Translations under genes and position numbers: made by a program | Part shown: in pieces, positions 4,704 through 5,572 of the stretch | Position numbering within the stretch: the stretch's first letter is position 1 | How the letters are laid out: each line of letters starts with the position of its first letter | Source of the DNA: Clostridiales bacterium | GTDB lineage: Bacteria; Bacillota; Clostridia; Saccharofermentanales; UBA5734 | NCBI GenBank assembly: GCA_007135995.1 | Contig: SLHU01000245.1 | Location: forward strand, 1-5,572 | Reading direction: 5' to 3' | DNA length: 5,572 nt | Notes under the pieces: generated by a model | Databases searched by the model: none | What the model saw: the letters and a program-made list of their open reading frames with translations, nothing else | What the model was told of the DNA's origin: nothing

Positions 4704-5480
4704 ATGAGTAAATTGCGAGAAAAATGGCATGAGAAAATGAAGCACAGACGAACACTTTGGTTTTCACGAAACAGTGTTTTGCTGTTTGTGCTGATGCTGA
4801 TTTTTGGTATTGTTGTCACCAGTCACGTGCAGACTGTCAGGGCTGAGTTCAGGAGAAGCGATCTGGAAATCAGATATCGCCAGCGGCAAGAAGACCTGAG
4901 GCGCTACGAAGAAGAATATGAGCGGCTGACGGAAGAAAACCGGATACTCATCCAGCGTCAGGAAGACGCTATTGCTGAACTGCTGCAGCGTGAGGGGCAG
5001 GAAGATATCCTTGAAGGACTGCGGTTTAACCGCATGCTGGCAGGGTTTACCGAGGTCAGCGGTCAGGGTGTGCGGATTACACTCGATGATAAGCCGGATT
5101 ACGATATCTTTCTTGATTCTGAAGATTCGATTGTCCATGACGGCGATATCAGGCATGTACTGGATCTGCTTCGAAACAACGGTGCTGCGGCGTTTTCTGT
5201 AAATCAGCAGCGAATTGTCAATACCTCTTATATCTATTGCATCGGACCCACTATTTTATGTAATCAGCAGCGGCTGACACCGCCATATGTGATAGAGGCA
5301 CTGGGTGATCCGGAAGCACTAGCAGCAGCGATTCAACAGGACCCTGTGCTGGCTATACGTGCTGTTCCGGGAATAGAACTGATTGTAATGGTGGAACAGC
5401 TGGATGATGTTGTCATACCAGCTTTCGCGGGAGCGAATAATCTGGAGCCCTTTATCAACCGTCTGGAGGTTGTACGATAA
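4704..5480 (+). CDS. DUF881 (YlxW/YlxX-like) membrane-anchored coiled-coil protein
   Basis: Predicted 258-residue protein with a short basic cytoplasmic N terminus, one transmembrane helix (about 24-40) and an extracytoplasmic remainder. Residues about 46-100 are a charged Glu/Arg/Gln heptad-like coiled coil. The DUF881 domain follows (about 104-245): VSGQGVRITLDD, IVHDGDIRHVLDLLRNNGAAAFSVN, QRIVNTSYIYCIGPTILCN and LTPPYVIEALGDPEAL are characteristic. Its biochemical role is unknown; in Bacillus, DUF881 genes ylxW and ylxX lie near division genes, which hints at an envelope or division role but is only context. The ATG at 4704 is the only plausible start, as an in-frame stop lies at 4626 with no other ATG, GTG or TTG between. 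The ribosome binding site is weak or distant. It overlaps the next gene by one base. Confidence 0.9.
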   Translation: MSKLREKWHEKMKHRRTLWFSRNSVLLFVLMLIFGIVVTSHVQTVRAEFRRSDLEIRYRQRQEDLRRYEEEYERLTEENRILIQRQEDAIAELLQREGQEDILEGLRFNRMLAGFTEVSGQGVRITLDDKPDYDIFLDSEDSIVHDGDIRHVLDLLRNNGAAAFSVNQQRIVNTSYIYCIGPTILCNQQRLTPPYVIEALGDPEALAAAIQQDPVLAIRAVPGIELIVMVEQLDDVVIPAFAGANNLEPFINRLEVVR

Positions 5481-5572
5481 TGAAAACAGGAATTATTAAA
5501 ACGATTACTTTTACCGCCATCTGCCTGCTGCTTGGCATTATGATCGCCCTGCAGATGAAAAATGTGAATGCT
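5480..5572 (+). CDS. Second DUF881-like protein, N-terminal part (truncated by window end)
   Basis: A new frame starts with ATG at 5480, sharing its A with the TAA of the preceding gene (TAATG overlap), and stays open for 31 codons to the window edge. GGAGG at 5465-5469 lies ten bases upstream. The visible residues are a short basic start, a hydrophobic helix (about 9-24) and then ALQMKNVNA. An ending of the helix in LG-M-ALQ-K is typical of DUF881 proteins, and paired DUF881 genes are common in Bacillota. The family assignment rests on the N terminus and on context, because the diagnostic domain lies outside the window. Confidence 0.6.
   Translation, partial: MKTGIIKTITFTAICLLLGIMIALQMKNVNA

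Noticed and set aside
4487..4819. 110-residue reverse-strand ORF with a hydrophobic Phe/Leu/Cys-rich product
   Set aside because: It is the complement of the A-rich spacer and the DUF881 start, so hydrophobicity follows from T-rich codons. It lacks a convincing ribosome binding site and overlaps two well-supported genes.
4764..5156. 130-residue reverse-strand ORF
   Set aside because: It lies inside the DUF881 gene, whose family motifs are clear. The product shows no domain pattern and is best explained as an antisense shadow.

Overview
The window looks like chromosomal housekeeping DNA from a low-to-mid GC Bacillota (Firmicutes), most likely a clostridial lineage. The evidence is the gene content and order: the 3' end of rny (RNase Y) followed by ymdB, an lspA-rluD pair like lspA-ylyB of Bacillus, and two tandem DUF881 genes like ylxW/ylxX. 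Purine-rich AGGAGG-type ribosome binding sites and consensus sigma-A style promoter elements agree with this. All long genes are on the + strand and appear intact. I see no tRNA, rRNA, CRISPR, insertion sequence or phage gene.

Layout. Bases 1-127 are the last 41 codons of rny. Bases 128-368 are non-coding and hold a strong intrinsic terminator (164-212). This runs directly into three tandem 36-bp units (207-314), each able to fold into a hairpin with an 8-base GCCYGATA loop; the first two units end in their own T-tract. Next come a further competing hairpin, a weak extended -10 and the ymdB ribosome binding site. ymdB (369-1175, TTG start) encodes a cyclic-nucleotide type metallophosphodiesterase. 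A near-ideal promoter (1181-1209) then opens a second unit. This contains a 583-residue solute-binding lipoprotein (1237-2988), lspA (2967-3635, overlapping the lipoprotein gene by up to 22 bases and carrying an unusually long acidic C-terminal tail) and rluD-type pseudouridine synthase (3601-4515, overlapping lspA by 35 bases). A 188-base, very A-rich, T-poor spacer (4516-4703) with degenerate repeats and a possible 25-codon leader ORF precedes a DUF881 membrane/coiled-coil protein (4704-5480). A second DUF881-like gene starts at 5480, overlapping by one base, and runs off the window.

How the genes relate. rny and ymdB are neighbours in many Bacillota and both act on RNA or nucleotide signalling. 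Here the gap between them is a terminator array, so their expression is probably uncoupled or controlled by read-through. The lipoprotein and lspA overlap, so a lipoprotein precursor and the peptidase that processes lipoproteins would be co-translated. Tight overlaps through rluD suggest one transcript from the 1181-1209 promoter. The DUF881 pair may be read through from rluD, since no terminator is visible after it.

I do not see a clearly new multi-gene system. The most unusual features are regulatory or structural: the three-unit hairpin array before ymdB, the extended LspA tail containing a perfect 8-bp hairpin just before rluD, and the A-rich leader with a possibly sequestered ribosome binding site before the DUF881 genes.
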